Source: Acephala macrosclerotiorum
Lineage: Eukaryota; Ascomycota; Leotiomycetes; Helotiales; Mollisiaceae
Assembly: GCA_014904845.1 (NCBI GenBank)
Contig: MU119398.1
Span: 1 to 64,000 of the forward strand
DNA: 64,000 nt
Direction of reading: 5' to 3'
Both the position numbers and the translations under genes were made by a program. The notes under the pieces were generated by a model. That model saw only the letters and a list, made by a program, of their open reading frames with translations, did no database searches and had not been told where the DNA came from. This document shows, piece by piece, positions 1 to 13,825 of the stretch. The stretch's first letter is position 1. Each line of letters starts with the position of its first letter.

Positions 1-3000
1 AAATTTTTTTTTTATAAATTATAATAAATATTATATTAATAAACGTTTATATAATTTAAATGTAATTAAATATAATTGAAATATATTTAAATATATTGAA
101 ATATATTTAAAAATATTTGAATATATTAAAAAATATTTTTTATAAATCTTAAAAATTAAAATTTTTTAAGATTTTCTAAAAAAAAAAAAAATAATACAAT
201 TTCGTTTTTTTATATAATAAAATCGTTTTGATTACAATAAAAAAAAAAATAAAATTTTCAAAATATAAATAAAATTTATTAAAATAAATAAAAACATTTT
301 AAAAAAAATTAATAAAAAAATAAAATTATTATAAATAAAAAAAAAAAAAAAAATTTTTTTTCAATTAAAAAATTACTATTATTTTGAAATTTAACGAATT
401 TTTTTTATTTATTTAATTTTTAAAAAATTATATATATTTATTTCTCTCGATTTTATTAAATTTAAAAATACGAATTACAATTTTAATTCCTTTTTCAATT
501 TCTTAAATACTTTATTTATTACGAAATTTTTTAATCATTTTTTTTTTTACATTTATATTCTTATTATTATTAAAATTAATAAACTCAATAATATTTTCAT
601 TTTTATTATTATTCAAAGAATTTTAATATTTATTTTTTTTAACGAATTTTTTTAAACGATTCTTAATATATAACTTTCAAATTATTATCCCGTTTATTTT
701 TTCAAACAAATAATTTTTTTTCAATTAATTTATTTAACAAATTCAATATAAATTTAATATTTTTAAACATATTTTAATTAATAAATTTAATATTATATAT
801 TAAAACGAAATTTTTTTCTCAAATTAATTCTTTTTATATTTAATAATAAACATCGAAATATATTTAATTTTATTTACAATTGCATTTTTTTTTTAATTTC
901 GATTTTTTTATATTCTCGTTTCGCATTTTAATCTATCTAATTCTCAATTCAAAAAACTTTATTTAATTATATACTTCATTTCAATTAAAAGTTTTTCAAA
1001 TAAAAAATCGAATTTTAACAAATAAAATAATTTTTTTACTATAAACTATATAAAATAATATATATTTAATTAATCTATAAATAATCGTTCGATTTACAAA
1101 AAAAACAATTAATAAATATTCTAATTAGTTTTTTTTATTTCTTTTCATTAAAATAATCAATACAATAATAATAAATTAATATTTTTATTTAATTATTTTA
1201 TTTACTTTCAAATTATATACGAAAATAATAATTCATTTAATTTCGAGTTTATTTAATTTTTTAATAACAATTTTTTTAAATTCGAATTTTTTATTTAATT
1301 TTATATAATTAAAAATATTATATTTACAAATAATATTATTATAAATAAATTTAATAATTTTTTTAAAAATCGAATTTTTTATTAATTTAATTTTAATTTA
1401 ATTGAAAAAATTATTTCGTATTATAATTAAATTATTAAACATTTTATATTACAAAAATTTAATTACATTTATTTCAATATAATAAAATAACGAAATTACT
1501 CTTTAAAAATATAGAATTTTTTCGTATTTTTTTTTATTTTTGTATTAATAATTACTATAATTTATTATAAAATCTCGAATATTTTTATAGTACTTTTTTT
1601 AATAATATTAATTAATTATTTAATAATAAATATATATTTTTTTAATATATTTAAATTTATTATATAATTTAATTATAATTATTATATATTATTTTAAATC
1701 ATTTAAAACAAATCGAAATAAATAGAATTTAATAATATTTTTTTATAGTATTTTATTTCAAATATTATAATTGATAAATTTTCGAATTAATTTGTAAAAT
1801 TTTATTTTCGAAAACTATTTTAATCGTTTTAAAATTATTAAATATTAAATAATATTTTAAAAATAATTCGAATAATTATTATTAAAAAAAAAAAAATTAT
1901 TATTATTGTTATTATTATTCAATAATTTATTGATTTTAAAAAAAGCGATTAATATAACGTATACGAAAAATACAATCAATATTAAAAATTAAAAATTAAA
2001 AATATTAAATTTAAATTTTTTTTTTTAAATTTGATTTAATAATTCAAACAAATATTCTCGTTTTATATATTTATTTTTAATTATAAACGGTTTATTTTCA
2101 ATTTTTCAATTAATTTTGCGTTTTTTAATCAAAATTAAAATTATTTTAATATAATCAAATTCGATTATAATAAATTTATTAATATTTTTTTTTTTTTTTA
2201 AATTATCGTTTTTTATTCGCGATTTTTTGAATAATTTATTTATAATAATATAAATACTTTTTTTAATATATTTGATTTTAAAATCGAACAATCGTATTCA
2301 AATAAACCAACGAATAATTAAAATATTAAAAAAATTTATTATTATTCAATTTAATTAAACGACGAATGTATTAATATTCGTTTCAAAAATAAAATAAATA
2401 TTATATAATTAAAACTATAATTTGTAAAAATACTTTAAAATTTTTCAATATTCTTTTTTTATCGTATTATAATTTCATTTAATAATATTTTAAAATTTTA
2501 ATTCGTATTAAATTATTTGTTTTTATTCTTTGTCATTATATTAATCGAATATCTCTTTATATTTTTATTAATTAATATTAATATTTAAAATAATTATTTT
2601 TTATCTATTAATAAAATTGTAATAAATTTTATAAAATATTAAAATTATTATAAATTTATTTTATAGAAATATTATAACGATTTTTTACTCTTTTTTTTAT
2701 ATTTGAAAAATTCGTTTTTTCTAATTAATCAATATAATAATTCGATAATAATATTAAAATATTAAATTTATATTTTGTAATAAATACAAATTTTAATAAA
2801 AACTTTAATTTTAAAAATATTATTATATTTAATTTATTTTAAAATCTTAATAATTTTTATATTTTTAAAAAAACGTTTTTTAAAATTACAAATGAAACTA
2901 ATAATAATTATTTCATTCTAATAAAATTATAATTTAAACTTTATATAAATTTAAATTTTTTCAATTCAATTTAATATTTTATTTAAATTTTAAATATATT

Positions 3001-6000
3001 TAAAAACGAATTAATAAATTTTTAAAAGTATTAACTCATTATTATAATTCGTATAAAATTTTTTGATTTTTATATTATTTAAAAATAATATCGCGATTTT
3101 AAAAAATACGTTTTTTAAAATTATTATAATAATTCGAACAAATTAAATTATAAAATTAATTATTCTTTAAAATGATATTATTATTCGTAGAAATTTTAAT
3201 AAAATTATAAAAATAATTATATTTTTATTTTGAATATTTAATATAAATTAATTATATTTAAAAAAAAAATTTATTAAAAAAACGTAAAAATATTCAATAA
3301 ATTTTTTAAAAAATTTATTTATAAAAAAAAATATATTAACGTTTTTTAAAATAATCGAATTCATTTTTATAATTGCATTAATTAATCGATAAATTTTAAT
3401 AATTTTTTTCGCAATTAAAAACTATAAATTTTAATAAAAATTATTGTTTTTTTTAAGTATTTTATAATTAAATTATTTTTAAAATATTTTTATTATAATC
3501 GAAAATAAAATTTTAAAATAATAAAAACTCTTTTTTTATTACGTTATATATTAAATTATTTTGATATAAATAAACGAATTAATATTTTTATAAATTTTAA
3601 AAAAAAATTTTTAATCAAATATTATTATTTTTTTATAATTAAATATTATTTCATTAAATATTTCTTTTTTAAATTTCTATAATTAGTTTTCAATAAATAG
3701 AAATATTAATCACTTAAAAATAAATCGTAATTTTTTTAATATCGAAATAATTCGTAATAACAAATATTTTATATACTTTTTAATATACTTTTAAAATATT
3801 TTTCGCGTTTTAAATCGTTTGAATTAATTTTTTCGTTTTTTAAAAACTTTTCCAATTCTATCGATTAAATCAATAAATCGTATTTTTTTAAACTTAAATT
3901 TATATATCGTATTAATATTTATATTAAATAATTTTAAATTAAAATTATTTAATAATAAAATTATTTTTTTTATTCGAATTTTTTTTTTATTTTTATACTC
4001 GAAAATTCTTCGATTTCATTCTTTTTTAATAAAATAAAATAATTAACGTTTTATATCGTTTTTCAAATATTTTTTTTTAACGTCCACGTCTAAAAACAAT
4101 AATACTATTATAAAAAAATATTTTTCTATTTTTTTATCAAAAATTTTTTTATTCAAAATTTCGTTTATTTTCTCTTTATCAAAAGAAAAAAACATTTTAT
4201 AAAAAATTGAAAAAAATAATTTCATTTTTTATATTATTTTATTTATATTTCTTTTTAAATTAATAATATTTATTTTAATTGTATTTATTTTATATAAAAT
4301 AATATTAAAAATATTTAATAAAAAATTAAAAATAAAAAGAAATTTATTAGAATATAAAAACTATTTACGAATTTTAATATTATATTATTTTTCAATAATA
4401 TTAATATTTAATTTTTTATATTATATTTTTTTTTCAATATTTTTTCGATTTAAAAATATATACAAATATAACGATTTCTAGTAATTTAATACAAATAAAT
4501 TTTTAAAAAAAAAACAATTATAATCGTACAAATAAAATTAAAATTTTTAAAATCTTAAAATACATTATTTTACGAACTATTATTTTTATATTCAATTTGT
4601 ATTTTTATTATAATAACAAATAATTATCTCAAAAAAAAAATTTTTATACTATTTATAAAAAAAAAAAAAATTTTACATTCGACTTTATACTCAATTTTTA
4701 TTTTCATAATTATTATTTTAACAAATTCGAAATTTTATTTAATAACAATAAACAATTAAAAATTTTCAATATTTATAATAATACTATCGAAATTTCAAAT
4801 TATATACGTAAAAACAATATAATACTCCATTTTAATATTTAATATTCTACATTTTTTATTCGAATTAATTAATCCAAACAAATTAAAATATAATTTAAAA
4901 ACAATAACAATATATTTTCTTTTAATCAATAACAAAAAATCGATTTCTACGAAATTAATTTCAAATATTACAAAATTTTCAATAACAAAAACAAATTAAC
5001 TCGTTTTTTTAAACATTTTATAAAAATTCTAAAAAAACTATTTTATAAAATCAACAATTTTTAATATTTCTTTTATTATAACGATCTCAATATTCATTAA
5101 AATCAAATAATAAACATTATTTTTTCACTATTAATTAATAATTACTACAATAAAATTCAATATTTTCAAAATATTAATAATTATTTTTATTCTTTTTTAA
5201 ATTTTTAAAAACAATATTATATTTTTAAAAAATCTTCACAATAAAATTTCATCAATAAAATTATTATTTCTAACATCAAACTATTACTTCAAAATTTCAT
5301 TTTTCAATTAATTTATATTCATTTTTTTTCGTTTTTCGTTTTAAATACTTTATAAAATTTATTATTATAATTCGACTTTTAAATATTTCTTTTCTATTTT
5401 TACTTTTTATCGAAAGTTTTTTCATATACTTTGAATTTTACTTTTCAATTTATTTATCGTTATCGTATTTACCATTACTATATTTACTAACAATTCTTCG
5501 TAAAACTTATCAATAATCGTTTTATTAAAATTTTAAACATTAATATTATTACCATTAAAAATATATAACAATAAATTCGATTTTTTTAAAAATTTTTTAT
5601 TAATACTAATTTTACTTTTTTTTTAAACAATAAATTAAATAAATTCTTAAATTCTTTATACATTTTTAAAGCGTTTATTAAAATCGTAATCAAAAAATTC
5701 TCTAATTATTTGTTTTATAATCTAATTATATTAACGTCGATTATTTTTAAATATAAACAATCGCGAAAATCGATTACAATTTCAAAAATCATAATACTAT
5801 TAATTATTCTTTTAATAATAATATTTATAATTAATTAATTCATTTATAAATAAATAATAATTTATGAAAAAATAATCAATAAAAAAATCGATTTTTTCAT
5901 TCTTTGTTTATTTAAAACATTTAAAATAATATTACTCGTTTTACTAATTATTATATATAATATTAATTTTTATTACATTTTTTTAAACAATTAACAATAT

Positions 6001-8640
6001 ATTTTATAAAAATTTAATCAATATTAAATTATATAAAATTCTATGTCCACTTTTTTTTATATTACTATATTTTTTTCGTTTACAATTAAAATTTTTTTTT
6101 TATTTATATTCTCGTAAAAAAACAAACTAATTTTAATTTTAATTTATAAAAATTATAATATTAATATTTAAAGTGATTTTCAAATTATTAAATAATACGA
6201 AAAAAAAAAAAAAAAATTTTCAATTTTTTAACAAAATCATTTATTTAAATTAAAAATTTTAATACGAATATTTATCGAATTTTTTAAATTTAAATAATAC
6301 GTAAAATCGAAAATTAAAATTCAATATAAATTTTTTTAGCGATTACATACATTTTTCATTAAATCTCTTCTATAAATAATTCAAATAAAACAAAAAATAA
6401 CAAATTATTAATTACATTTAAAATCATTTTTTATATTACAATATTTAAATATTTTTATTAAACTTTCAAATATTTTAAATCGTTAATTTTATTATATTAC
6501 TACTTTTTCTTTTTATATTTATATACAATAATCGTTTTCTCGTATATTTTATCGTAATTATAAATAGATATTTCTATCGATTTATAATCGATTTTTTTAA
6601 AAATTCGTTTTTTAATATATATTAAAAATTTTTTTATAAACTCACGTTTTTAATATTATTTATTTAATTTATTTCATTTAATCAATTTTTTAAATACTCA
6701 ATCGAATAAATTTATATATATTTTTATTATTAAAAAATTTTTCGTAAATTAATTAATAATTTTATATAAAAACTTTATATTTATTTAATAATATTTTTAA
6801 TTATATTCGCGAAATTTTTTTTTTAAAATATTATAAAATTTTTTTTTTAAATAATTTTCAATATTATATTTTAATATAAATCGAATTTGTTTTTTATAAA
6901 TCGAATTAATATATTATAAAAATCGTATTTTTTTAATTTCTAAAATAATTTTATAATTTTTATATATATTATTATATTATTTTAAAAAAATCGTAATATT
7001 ATTTTTTTTGAATTAAAATATTTTAAAAACTTTAAAAAAAAGTATTTATAATTCTAATACAAATATATATTTTTTGAAGTTTTACATTTTTAAAAAATTA
7101 TTTTTATTATTCGTAAAAAATTTTTTAAAAAAAATCAATAATATAATTAAAATAAAAATATTTTTTATCGAAAAAAATAAATTTTAATACGAATAATTTA
7201 TTGATTTTAATTTTTAAACTAAAAATTAATTTAATAATTTAAAAATACGAATTTTTAAATTATTATTTTTAAATAAAATTCGTTTTAAAAATTGATTTTT
7301 ATTTATATCGTTTTCTCGTGAAATCTTTTTTATTCTAATTTTTATTCGAAATTTCATTTATTTATTCGTTTTAATAAAATGTATTTTTTAAACAAATATT
7401 TTTTTAATCGATTTTTTTCAATTGAAATTTTTTATTTCAATTTTTTTTATATTATTTTTTAAAATTCGAAACTTATTCTAATTTTATTATTTCAATTTAA
7501 AAATAATTACAAATAATCTACAAATTACAATTCTTAAAAAAATTAAAATTAAAATATAAAACAATAAAACAATTTCATTTTTTAATACTATAATTTCTTT
7601 TCTTTTTCGTATTAAAACTTTCTTTTTTATATTTCAATTTTCACTAAAAATAAAATCAATTACTATAAATAATTACTATAAATTTCTTTTTTTCTTTTTT
7701 ATATTCACTTTAATATTAATTATTTCGAATAATTTAATATATAATTTTTATAAATTAATATTTCTTTATAATTTCACAATCTCATAATTAAATTATTTAA
7801 TTTCAAACAATATAATCAAAATAAAAAGTTTTCATTAATTAATTTTCAACTTTCAATTTCTAATAATTTAAATTTCTCTTTAATAATAATAAAAAACAAA
7901 ATACACAAATCGCATATAAACAATTCTCAATAAAATCTATTAAAACAATTTATTTCTCGATATTATTTACCAATATAAAAAAACAATAAAATACAAAATA
8001 AAAAAATTTAATCGTAAATCAATTCATCTTAACTAATAAACTAAATTTATTCGAAGTAATTCGTAATTCGTAAATCAATCAATTAATCAATCAAAATAAA
8101 AATAAAAAAAATTATTAATTAATTTATAATAAACGAAAACTTTTTATATACTAAAAAATACGTGATCAATACTACTCTCGAAATTAGTTATTTACAAGGA
8201 TTTTTAAAAAGAAAATATATAATCCCATTACAATATTATACATTTTCTCGAGAAAAACCATAAAAAAAATAAAGTAAAAAAAATTTATATAATATTAATA
8301 ATAGCAATTTAATTTAAATTACTCGCAAAAAACTATAAAAAAAAATTTTTATACTATTTCCACTTTATAAAATAAATACAAATAAATAAATATAAAAACT
8401 TTAAAATAATTTAATTAATTTTTAAAAAAAAATATAATATTTTATTACGAAAAACTTTATATATAAAATATATACGTAATACGTATTATTTGTTTATATA
8501 TTTTTATATATTTTATATATAAATTTATATATTTTTAATATATTTTATATATTTATAAATATTTTTTAATTATAAAATTTTAATATTTTATTAAAAAAAA
8601 TTATAAATAAAAGAAAATTTTGAAACTTTATATTATGAGT
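1..8640. other. Extremely AT-rich, gene-free island (RIP-like)
   Basis: Nearly all A/T, with long A and T runs and no credible coding sequence; the only ORFs are about 60 codons of Lys/Ile/Asn/Phe. G survives almost only in CpG over long stretches. In 4741-5280 I count 60 C and 7 G, and all seven G follow a C. At the far left (61-180) the skew reverses (5 G, 2 C). This is what heavy C-to-T mutation that spares CpG would leave, acting mainly on one strand per block. RIP in ascomycetes is the known process of this kind. Composition returns to normal abruptly near 8640. I cannot tell which repeat was the ancestor. It could also be centromeric or subtelomeric; no telomere repeat is visible. Confidence 0.85.
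8461..8580. repeat. TATATA/TTTTATAT low-complexity tract at the island edge
   Basis: Repeated TTTTATAT and TTTATATAT words occupy about 120 bases just before the transition to normal sequence. This is simple low-complexity DNA; no unit length is strictly kept. Confidence 0.5.
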
Positions 8641-9648
8641 CTTCTACGAGCAGTCTAGTTTAATCGTTATTAAAACGTCCAATGGCAATTAATCAAACGC
8701 CGAAATAGAGTATGGCCGTTTCTTTAACGCAAGACGAGTAAGACACATTGCATCAAAATAAGAACAATATTATATCTCAAGCACCAGAGTAGATCGTTAG
8801 TCAGACATGGATCTCTAAGTTCGACTTGAAGAATGAGCCAGGATAAAAGTGAATCGTTGAAAATCAAGTCCTCTAACCAGGTAGGTCACTTGGTCTCGCC
8901 AACCACCCTGTTAGGAAGTATTTATAAAAGAGAGCTATCTTCCATCTCAAATAAAGCGACAAAAATCTCATCCCAACCTCAGACCTACCCATGGCGCCGA
9001 CTTAATTCTACCACAGAACGGTGCGACTCGATGCGAGCTCTACCATCTCGGCCTCGCGCGAAAGGAGAGATGTGTTCTTCCCGAAACATTATACGAAAGA
9101 AATCGCAGACCGTTGACATCAAGAAGAAATTTGACAACAGAGAATGTGAAACTCTGGAAAACTGAAGAGGGCAACTCTGGTCACTGACATTTCGAGGCTT
9201 CCACTTGAGCACCGCGACTTCCTCCACGGTTCAAGCGAGTACTAATGGTGGCCACCTGGAATCTAGAAGAAAACATGAGAAGGCTGATTAGTCTTGAAGT
9301 GCATTCTTGAAAGCCCAGTGGTCTTACGTTGTCCTTCTCATAGCTCCGAAACAGCAGGCGAGCGACACATGTGGGGGATGGATCATGTGACTAGTACAGC
9401 ATACCTACTTGGGCGGTCCAAATTCGCCTGATGCCGATTCACAGCATCATCCCCCAGTCCATTTACAAGGCACAGAACCAGGAACGAAAGGTTTGAAAGT
9501 ATTTTGAATCAATTCATTCCGTTTTGACTACATAACTACATACTGAAAAACAAAAGCAAGGCTCCAACATTCCATCCCAAACAAGCAAGCATGATATCGT
9601 TACAAGTACAATTTTCCCAGACCGTCATCACATCTCATGTACGTTCCA
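8641..9648. other. Intergenic, island border to LEA gene 3' end
   Basis: Sequence of ordinary composition begins here. A TATA-like TTTATAAA occurs near 8920 and an ATG near 8990, but that reading stops after four codons. This could be the stranded 5' end of a gene lost to the island, or chance. ORFs of 80-110 codons on both strands have no recognisable content. The last part is the probable 3' UTR of the minus-strand gene. Confidence 0.4.
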
Positions 9649-12600
9649 TTACTTTCGTCCCGTCAAGCTCTCAGTCACCATGCCGAGTCCAAGTCCTTTC
9701 AAGATACTCTTCAGTCCAAGACCACCGAGTAGGTTATCGAGAAGTCCACCAAGTCCAAGACCGCTGAGCAAGCGACCGACCAGTCCAAGCACACCAGCGA
9801 GTAGTAGACCAACAGCGGCCAAAATCTGCCCAAGTGGCTCAGCCAACAGAGCCCAGAGAGGATTCAACTCCTTCTTCGCATGCGGCATCCCTGCAATCTT
9901 CTTCTTCGCATTCTCAATCGTCTGGGTAACATTACCAGTCAACTCCTTCAACACCTCCGCCAGTCTGTACTCCTCAGGCGTAGCTTCACGAGCAGCGGTT
10001 CTGCCTTGTGCGTTGCCGGTGATACGTCCATCGGGGTCGAGGCCACGGATGACACCGTTGGCTTCGGTGAGGATTTGGGAGCCTTGTTCGATGAGGGGTT
10101 TGACGGCGTCGACGAGCTTTTGTTCGTCGAGTTCTTCTTTTGGTTGGCGTTCCGCTGCGTCGATTGTCTATTCACAATGTTAGCGCGTGATGAAGGTGGC
10201 ATGGGAAGGAAGGCTCTTACCTCGGTGATCATCTTCAAGATGGGATTGATCTTGTCGATGGATTGCTGGATGCACATCGCCATCTGACCAGCAAGCTTCC
10301 TGTCTTGCGCGATCTGCAGTCGCTCTTCACGTTCCTCCTCAGTCTCTTGTGGCTCCTCTGGTTCCGGTTCTGGCTCTGGCTCTGGCTCTACTTCTGGCTC
10401 AGGTGGGATTTCATCGAGGAGGGTCACATGACCGATGACTACTCCCTTCTGGTTGTAGACATCTCCGTCCTCATCGATCTCCTTGCCAGCGCACTTGGTG
10501 ATCTCACCCTCAGTGAGCTTGGCAATCAGATCGCCATTCTCATCGACGACATCGCCTTTACGATTGACCTTTCGGCCAGCGACGGGAGAGTGAGGCTTCT
10601 CCTTCTCTTCTTCCTCCCAGCGTTCAGCTTTGCCGAGTGTGTTGCCGTTCTTGTCAAGAACATCTCCATCAGAATCAACCATCTTGCCATACAGCTTCTT
10701 GGCATCTCCCTCAATGAGACGACCGATGATGACACCTTGAGAGTCGGCGACCTTGCCGTCCTTGGTGACCTTGGGGTTATCGAAGCCGGAGAAGATACCC
10801 TCCTTCTGGCCTTCACGCTCAGACTCGGGAACAAGCTCTGCACGACCGATGATTGTTCCATCTTCGGCACGGACATTGCCCTCCTTGTCACACATGCGAC
10901 CAGCAAGACTCTTGGGGTCTCCTTGAACGAGGCGGCCATAGATCTCACCATGAGAGTCGACGACATTGCCGACCTTGTTGACACGCTTTCCAGCGAGAGC
11001 AGAGTTGTCGACTTTCTCTGGCTCGGGCTCATCTTCTTCGATCCAGCGCTCGGCAACACCGAGGACGTTACCAATCTTGTCGACGATCTCGCCGTCCTTG
11101 TCGATCTTCTTGCCGACGAGGCGCTTGGCGTCTCCAGAAACGAGCTTGCCGACAATTTGACCTTCGAAGAGGATGTTGCCGTGCTTATCGCAGATGGCGC
11201 CTGGGAAGTCTTCGAATGGAGAGTCACCTTCCTCATCTCGGTCATCCATGGAGAGAAGCTCTGCTGTGCCGATGACCTTTCCTGATTCTGACCAAATCTT
11301 ACCTTCAGCATCGCACTTCTTGCCGATGAGCTTGGCCAAGACACCGGTGATGACACGACCAAACAACTTGCCGTTATCATCAACGACGTTGCCAGCCTTG
11401 TTGACCTTCTTGCCGTCAAGAGCAGAGAGATCTTCCTTTTCTTCGACAACCTCTTCAGGCTCCTCCTCTTGCCAACGTTCGGCCTTTCCAAGAACATTTC
11501 CGTTCTTATCAACAACATCACCATCAGCATCAACCTTCTTACCCTCAAGCTTCTTGGCATCGCCCTCAATCAGCTTGCCGACAATCTTGCCCTCGAAGAT
11601 GACATTTCCCTTAGCATCAAGGACGCTGCCTGGGAAATCTTCGAATGGAGATGAAGCTTCAGCTCCATCCTCACGCTCCTGCTCCGGTAGAAGTTCGGCG
11701 CGACCAATGATCTTGCCGGTGTCATTCCAGATGTTGCCTTCCGCATCAACTTTCTTGCCAATGAGTTTCTTGACGTCGCCTTCGACCAGGACACCAAACG
11801 GGTTGCCGCTCTCATCGACGATCTTGCCGGCTTTGTTGACCTTCTTGCCCTTCAGGATGCTGAGATCGGGCTTCTCGGGAATAACGTTGCCTTCGGCATC
11901 GACAGCTTCGAGGATAGGCTTGCCTTCCGAGTCGAGAACAGTCTTTCCGTCTTCGTCAAACTTCTTTTGCAGGAGGTTGCCCTCTTCGTCGACCTTGTCC
12001 ATGATGGGGTTGCCTTCGGTGTCGAGGACAGTCTGTCCCTCGTCGTCGACCTTCTTCTGGAGGAGATTGCCGTCTGCATCGACCTTGTTCAAGACGGGGT
12101 TTCCTTCCTCGTCCAAGACAGTCTTTCCATCCTCATCAAGCTTCTTCTGGAGAAGGTTACCATGCTCGTCGACTTGCTCCATGATTGGTTTGCCCTCCTC
12201 GTCGAGGATAGGCTTGCTTTCTTCATCGAGCTTCTCACGGAGTTGGGGTTCTTCAATCAGGTTGCCATCAGCGTCATACTTGGCTTCCTCAATCTTCTCC
12301 ATGACCGGATTTCCCTCTTCATCCAAGATGGGCTTGCCCTCCTCATCGAGCTTCTCCTTGATAGGCTCACCAGCCTCGTTGAGCTTCTCCTCAATTGGGT
12401 TTCCGTCTTCACCGAGTTTTGGTTCTTCGATCTTCTCCATTACTGGGTTGCCTTCTTCGTCTAAGATAGGCTTTCCCTCTTCGTCGAGCTTTTCCTTAAC
12501 GGGCTCACCAGCTTCGTTGAGTTTCTCTTCGATGGGGTTTCCGGCTTCATCGAGTTTTGGTTCCTCGATTGGATTGCCTTCTTCGTCAAGTTCGGGTTCT

Positions 12601-13825
12601 TTAATATCCTCGGTGGCGCCGTCAACCATCCCAATCGGCTTGCCGTCCTCACCGAGCTTGGGTTCGAGTGGCTCGCCATCTTCGCCGAGCCTTTCCTCGA
12701 TGAGATTGCCTTCTTCATCCAGAGGCTTGGGCTCTACCTCCTCAAGTTTGTCTCCAGCCTCACCGAGCTTCTCCTCACCCTCGGGTAGTTCGCCTTCAGG
12801 GAGTTCCGCGTCAGGCTTGGCATCATCCAGCTTGTCACCAGCTTCGCTCAGCTTGGATCCAGATGCAAGACTGCCAGCATTCTCCAAAAGCTCAGGTGCA
12901 ATCTCAGCCTTGCCGACAGTGCTGCCGGTCTCGGCCTTCATGTTGCCCTTTTCATCGATGTGGCGAATGGCAGTGCCGACGAGATCTGTTGGTGCGCCTT
13001 CAGTGAGCTTACCGACAACGAGTCCCTTCGCGTTGGTGACTTCGCCATTGTCTTGAACACCGAAAGGTGCTGCAAGCTCCGGCTTCTCAACATCACTAGT
13101 CTCTTTCTCAAGATCTGGCTTCTCGACGTCACCAGCCTCCTTCTCAACGTCCGGCTTGTTGAGATCGGGCTTCTCGGTATCTTCGACACCAGCGATGGCA
13201 GAATCGGCTTTGTCGCTGAGCTTCTCATCGAGGTTAGCTTTGCCGATAACATTGCCTTCCTCGTCAAGAATGTCGCCTTCTTGGTCGACCATGCTGCCTT
13301 CTGGTACTTCGGAAGTTGCCTTGCCGATTACGTGGCCAGAATCGTCGACGATGTTTCCTGCGTGGTCAACTGAGCCAGCGGGGATGGCTTCTTCTGTTTC
13401 CTGAGTTGATGTAAGTGAAACGTCCTGGTTCAAGGGCAATGTTGGAAACTCACCTCATCCTCCCCTTCTTCTTCTTCTTCCTCTTCCTCTCCGTCATTAG
13501 TCTGTTCGACGTTCTCATATTCATCATCATCTTCCTCGTCCTCGTCTGCGGTCTCGTGGATCTATGTGTTAGGAATTGTTAGTCTATCTCTCCTTGTGAT
13601 TCCAAAATTTGGATTGAAATGGACCGGAAAGCTTACCGATCTTGTCTGAGTAGCCTCATGAACGCCAGTGCTCTCAGCAACTGATTCAGCGGGCTTCGTC
13701 GAAAGAACCTGCTGGGGGGTCTGCGACCCAGCTGTTTTCTTCAGCGACTGAGGTGATGCCTTGGCACTATTCAGGCCCTTCTTCTTAGGGGTGCTGGGCA
13801 TTCTCTGAGTTGCGATATCCGCCAT
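9649..13825 (-). CDS. DUF3659/LEA-domain repeat protein, 1331 aa, four exons
   Basis: Exons on the minus strand: 13825-13637, 13561-13454, 13400-10221 and 10167-9649, all introns phase 0 with GTAAGC, GTGAGT and GTAAGA donors. The start is the first ATG of exon 1. Order: Lys/Ser-rich N-terminus, an acidic run (about 64-99), two short G-N-I-V-D type motifs, a Leu-Asp-Glu-Glu-Gly-Asn-Pro-like acidic repeat block (about 326-616), seven DUF3659-type modules (about 616-1090), a Glu-Pro run, and a C-terminal Gly/Leu-rich hydrophobic segment (about 1262-1320). The modules alternate between an A form (G-K-K-V-N-K-x-G ... AELLPE) and a B form (F-E-D-F-P-G ... AERW), giving A-B three times plus a last A. 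DUF3659 proteins are known fungal LEA-like proteins of unclear function. The hydrophobic tail suggests membrane or lipid association (inference). It is head-to-head with the LEA-like gene at 15742. Confidence 0.92.

Noticed and set aside
2106..4225. 60-codon ORFs inside the AT-rich island
   Set aside because: Lys/Ile/Asn/Phe-only translations are a product of base composition.
1..8640. Possible mitochondrial or plasmid DNA
   Set aside because: No rRNA, tRNA or respiratory gene is visible, and the tract passes directly into nuclear genes with introns.
11173..13056. 627-codon ORF on the plus strand opposite the DUF3659 gene
   Set aside because: Ser/Pro/Leu monotony mirrors the repeats on the other strand. 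The minus-strand gene has introns, domains and a sensible composition, so this is a shadow frame.
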